This document shows, one piece after another, positions 55,201-61,200 of a stretch of 64,000 nt of DNA; position 1 is the stretch's first letter, and the number at the start of each line of letters is the position of its first letter. The notes under the pieces are model-generated. The model searched no databases, had not been told where the DNA came from, and saw nothing but the letters and a program-made list of their open reading frames with translations. This DNA is from Misgurnus anguillicaudatus (taxonomy: Eukaryota > Chordata > Actinopteri > Cypriniformes > Cobitidae). The stretch is taken from positions 20,220,001-20,284,000 of the forward strand of contig NC_073340.2 in assembly GCF_027580225.2 (NCBI RefSeq), given 5' to 3'. A program made the translations under genes and the position numbers.

Positions 55201-58200
55201 TTCAGCTGAAGTACAAACATTCTCACATTATCCTGAAGAATTGTCTAATATACTTGGAAATTCATCTTCCTCTCAATGATTGCAAGCTGGCAAGGCCCTG
55301 GTGCAGGTGTTTCCTCCACCATACTTTACAGTTAGGATGATGTTTTCATGATGATATGCCGTGCCCTTTCTATGCCAGATGTAGCGCTGATTTTTCTCCA
55401 AATAGTTCAATCTTCGTTTCATCAGTCTACAAAACATTTTGCCAATTACGCTGTGGAGTGTCAGAGTGTGCTGTTTTGCAAACTTCAGGCCTACAGCAAT
55501 GTACTTTTTAGTAAGCAGTGGCTTCCTTCGTGGTGTCCTGCCGTGGATACCCTGCTTGTTCAGTGTTTTACATATTGTAGATTTGCGAACAGAGATGTAA
55601 GCAAGTTCCAATGATGCCTTCATTCGGGGTTGTTTCTTTACCTCATTGGTGAGTCTTTGTTGTGCTCTTGGTGTCATTTTCACTAGATGCCCACTTTTTA
55701 GTAGAGTAGCAACAGTTCCAAAGCGTCTCCAATTAGATCGCCTAATTGTAGACTGGTGAATTTCTAAAGGCTTTGAAATAACTGTGTAACCCTATCCAGC
55801 TTTATGTAAAGCAACAATTCTTGATCGTAGCTCCTCTGAAAGCGCATTTTGGCGAGGCATGGCTCACATAAGCGTGTTGTTTTTGTGCAGAGCAAACTTT
55901 AAAAGTTAGAGGGGTTTTTATCAGTAAAAGTAGCTGTATTTCTGTCGGAGCCGATGGTGTAGTGGCCAGTGCTCCGACATATGGTGCCAACGCACTTCCG
56001 GCGACCCGAGTTCGAATCCTGGCTCGAGGTCCTTTGCCGATCTCCTACCCCTCTCTCCACCCTGTACTATCCTGTCGCATTTAATTTACTACTGTCTACT
56101 GTCAATAAAGGCAAAATGGCTCAAAAATGTAACTTTTTAAAGGAGCTGTAGTTCATACCTCCAAACTTAACCAGACTCCAGGTGTGCTAAAACCTGCCTT
56201 GAATTAACTTTTTTGAGGTCATTAAAGTCACCATGAAACTGAAGTATCGATTGCATTATTTTTTTTATTTGAACACAAAATGTAACGTGTTAAAATGACA
56301 CATCATGTGTTAAAAAGCATAACACAAAAAATGTGTAAAGTACTAGTCTCTGAACTGTTATATACTGTATTTTAGTGCAACTAAGTGACCAATAAAGCAT
56401 TTCTCATTCTCATGTGTGGAGTGCGCGCTCAGAACTATCCGTGCGCTGCACCGTCCCCGCAGTTGACTTCCGCCTTTTGGTTTTATTTTTAAAACAATTT
56501 ATTTTTGACATTTGTGAATCAATTCATAATCATCCACGTCCGCATCGCAATGCATCGTAAGAATCGACCTATTCCACTGCAAACGTGTCCTAGTGATGGC
56601 GCTTGTGTTATTGCAACAAGAAGTTATCCTTTAGCTCTTTGATGCAGGAGTTTTAAATGCAGATCAACATTGACATCAAAAATTGTCTGTAAACTGTACT
56701 AAAGCAAAGATCAGGGAGCACCACGCTGAAACTGAGATCAACAGGAGCATATAAGGACTGCATCATATGCTTGTTTATAATCTTACCATAAACAAAAATG
56801 CATGTGTGTGGTTTCTTCTCGAAGGAAATTGTGGGGAATAAGCAAATTTAAGAAGCTGCAGATAAAATCCACCAATTGCATGATTGCAAACACCAATACA
56901 ATGTCTTTTCAGGATCTTTACAGGATGTGTGTGAACTAGAGCAGGGGTTTTCAAACCTGTCCTGGAGGACCACTAGTACTGCACATTTTGCATGTTTCCC
57001 TTTTGTGACACACCTCATTCAGTTACCTTAGACACCCAGTTCAGGTCTTGCAGTCTCTACTAATGAGCTGAAGATTTAAACCAGGTGTGTCTAATGAGGG
57101 AGACATGCAAATTGTGCAGTACTAGTGGTCCTCCAGGACAGGTTTGAAAACCCCTGAACTAGAGGTCTTCACGGGTCCACTTAGTTCCGAAAGTCAATGT
57201 CTTAGTGAGTCAATGTCCTTTTCAAACCTCTCATCTGTTTGCCAAGAGCGCTTGCGACATTGTGTGGCTGGCGATAGGTTAATTTTCGATGAGACAGACA
57301 TGTTAGTTAATTTTACATGTACATTTTAGCGGTTACCTTGGTTTCATCGTCAGATAACAAAGCAAAACAAATGGAGCAGCTCGCCAAATTGGTTGCGAGG
57401 CCACCGGAGTTTCTTTCTGTCTGACAGCTCTGTGTCGGTCTGCAGAATGCACACACATCAGTGCCGTTTACATTCGGGTCCAGTCGGGTTAAAAAAAAGT
57501 GGGGTCGGAGTCGGGTCTAATTTTCTCGGGTTTGTCTCGTTTGTCTAATTTATGCACGTCGGGTTCAGGTATAAAGTGATTCGGGTCATTTCGGGTCGGG
57601 TACGTTTCTTTGGACCCGAGAAGACCTCTAGTGTGAACACATGCACAGACTACGTAAAATGATCCCAGACACATTTTCTGCGTAATTTTCCATAATCTGT
57701 GTCTAAAAGGGCTTAAGGTTTGCATTTGACCCATTGTGTGCAGTTAAAAGCATCTGCCTCAGGGATTCACAAATGATATTTTTTTATGTTTGCATAGACT
57801 CTTGTTGGCTCAAACATAGTCTGCATGTTTGTTATTCAAATTTTAGAAAACATTGGAGTTTACTTTTGAACCCTGTGTGCCCAACTTTCACTTTGGCCTA
57901 TGGCGATTCCTGTTTAGGTCATTGTCATTTTTTACAACCTTGTTTTTAACTTCAATGGAAGCTTTGGTGACTAAAAAGGCATTTTCATATATTTTGTGGA
58001 TTTAACACGGGCATATTTTATCACTCTTTAATACTGTTAGAGATATTTTAGGTTAACGAATGCTTGCTGTTTTTTTCTATGTTCTCCTTGCTTTTTTTTG
58101 CTTCATTTTCTGTTTTGTGTCTCTGAAGTTCTCACGGCTGCAGTAACTCAAGCTTCGCTGCAGTCCATGCTCCATAAGATCCTGACTGCTGGTCCGTCTG

Positions 58201-61200
58201 CCTTCAACATCACAACTCTGCTATCCCAGGCTGCTCAGCTGTCCAGCCAAGGTATACAACACACACACACACTTTGCTGTCCCTCTGTTCATGCCTTTCA
58301 CATCAAAACCTACGATACGTGTCGCTTCTGCTCAGTATGTTCTACAGTGCCAGAAAATGACTGCTACTCTTTACAAACGGTGGTTTTGTGACCTAAATTT
58401 AAACACCTTTGAGGTCATGGTTTCAGTTTGTTGCTGATTGGAGATAAGTTAGCTGTGGGGTTCTAAGTCGTCTTTCTTAAGCAGATGGTGTTGCTAGATT
58501 ATCAACGGTCAAACACACTGAGGTGTGAGAAGAATGGGTTAGAAGTGTAGGCTTCATATCAGTACTTACAGGTTGTAGGCCTGGGGCGGTAACCGGATTA
58601 CCGCCATACCGCGGTCACGTGACCCATGCCGCGGCTCTAAGCTCCTCACCGTCATAACCGCAAAAAAAAAAATCTTGAAACATTGGCCTGCACTTGTGTG
58701 TATATGTGGGGATGTTAAACACGCAGCTTGTTAACAACCGCAACTTGTTAACTGAATATTAAATGATATGATTTTAATATTAAATTGTCATTGAGTAGAA
58801 ATACAGGTGACGTTGTCTGTCACTCGTTTAAAGAAATACAAACATTTTATCTAATTTGAACGTGCAAACAGCCGCAACAGATCAACAACAGAATCAGGTT
58901 TCATACATTATCAAATTTTCACGCAACATAAAGAGCACGCGATCAGTCTGAGGATTAATATCCAAAGAGGTTAGATTGTCTCTTTTTCATCTAGCCTACA
59001 ACAGTGGCCATTTCTAAAGCAGGACACATTTCAAAAAGTTTTGCTTTTGCGTCTTCTTTCTCTGTTTGTGGAAAAAGACAGATGTTTATGGTAAGGGTCG
59101 AGGAAAGAAGCGGTCTGTCCGAGCACGCGAGACAGAGGCGGACTGCCCGGGTGCGCGCGAGACAGACGCGGACTGCCCGGGTGCGCGCGAGACAGACGCG
59201 GACTGCCCGGGTGCGCGTGAGACAGACGTGGACTGCCCGGGTGCGCGCGAGACAGACACGGACTGCCCGGGTGCGAGCGAGACAGACGTACCGTGTCATC
59301 TTGCACACACACACGCGTCTCCATGCAGCTTCCCAGCTATTCTCAAGCACGGACACATATGCAGTACAAGTGATTTCTCATACAATTGGTTATTTTACCA
59401 GACCGTCAAGCAGCAGTAATTTGCTTCATTTACAGGCTATTCACAAATTAAGGATAGAAAAGTGGTGAAATGTCTGTCGGCATGTGTGGACACGCACAAT
59501 GCGTTAACATTTTTAAACTGATAATATTAATTGTTCAAGTTGTTGAATGTTGAAATTAAAGAAATGTGGAAGGAAATAATATTCACTTTACATGTTCCTT
59601 AAGAAATGTGCACGTGTTTTGTATTGAAGATAAATAAATCATGCATGTTATTTAACTCGTTGTCTTGCCAATAAACCGCAAAACCGCGGGAATTTGTTGA
59701 TTACCGACCGCGGTAAAAAAAAAAAACAAACCGGCCCAGCCCTAACAGGTTGTTTTACACCAGGAGTCATAAACTGAAACTGGCATGGGGTCATTTCTGA
59801 GATGGACATCTTGTCAGAGGGCCACAGAGCTATTTTAACATAAAAACACTATAAACTCTCGGTCCGCAGGCTAATTTGCAGCCCGCCCTCTCTTTCTCTG
59901 CGCCCACGGGCCGGGAGTTTGAGACCACTGTTTTACATAATATGCTTTTGTATTAACAACTAATGCATCTGTCTTTATTTGCAATTTCTCTTGGCTAAAA
60001 TTCATTTTAACACTGCAATTAATTACATATAGATTTAGCTTTTTTTTGCAACTCATTGTAAGGGCTTAAGTAAGGAAAGTTAGATAGATAGATCTTCCAA
60101 GAAGTCTTGCACTAAAACCAATAATCTGAGTCAGACTGTATCTGTTCACAGCCAGGTAAACACCTGCTATACTGTGATCGCTGCTCTTTTGTCCTTATCT
60201 GCGCATCTTCTCTGTTGTGTCCTGTGAAGCAGCCCAACAGTCCAGCCAGTCTCCGATGTCACTGACGTCAGATGCTTCATCTCCCCGGTCGTACGTGTCT
60301 CCCAGAATCAGCACACCACAAACCAACACAGCCTCCCTCAAACCACCCCTCAGCACCACGCCAGTCTCCTCACAGACCAAGGTATGCTGGTCATACGCCG
60401 TGCTCGAATTGAGCCTTTATCGAGAAGAGTGAGTCAGGTGGCCTTATTGTGTACATGTACAGAAGAAATGAAAGCGAAACACATTGAAAAGGTGTGGGTG
60501 GTCTTATGGTTTATAAGGGACCCATTCTCATGTTACATATTCTCCCTATTTTTCTTAGATGAACGCTATGTCGATCAAGGCCGGTTCTCTCCCCCCACCC
60601 TCGTCTCAGCAGTCCCTGTCTTCAGATAAACATCACGACAATGGCAACTCTCCGCGGACGCTGCAGAGACAGAGGTAAGCAAGCAGGTCATTGTTCTTTT
60701 AAAGTGATAGTTCACCCAAAAATTAAAATCCTGTTTTTCTCCCTCTCATGTTGTGACAAACCTGTATAGATTTCTTTATTCTGATGAACATAAAGAAAGG
60801 TGATTTGAGGAATATTTGTAACCAATCCGATTATAAGCCCATTAATTTCCATGAAAAGTGAATGGGGCTTATGAATGGTTTGGTTACAAACATTCCTTAA
60901 AATATATTCCATCAAAACAAAGAAATTTATATAACATAAGAGGGAGAAAATGATGACAGAATTTTCATTTTTGGTTGAACTATCACTTTAAGTTTGCTGT
61001 TGATGGCACCACTTCAGAACCCTTGATGTATAAAAAGTTTTAAGTGTTTGCCTGCTTACTGTACATCACACTGCTCAGCAGACATGTATTGCCTACTGTG
61101 GTTTTTATTGTAGTGTTTTGCTGCCATCTTCTGGCTGCTTGTATAAAGGAAGTACAGATTTTTGATTGGAATTCTGTTGTTGTTTTGATTAGTTTTTTTT

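Noticed and set aside
55944..56030. tRNA gene with A and B boxes
   Set aside because: The acceptor stem does not pair and a SINE body and tail follow; a tRNA-derived SINE fits better.
59131..59290. Regular 30-base repeats as a CRISPR array
   Set aside because: There are no unique spacers between the units; it is a plain tandem repeat in a vertebrate intron.
58991..59468. Overlapping 97-154 codon frames on both strands
   Set aside because: Produced by a 30-base minisatellite whose unit is a multiple of three; no family resemblance.
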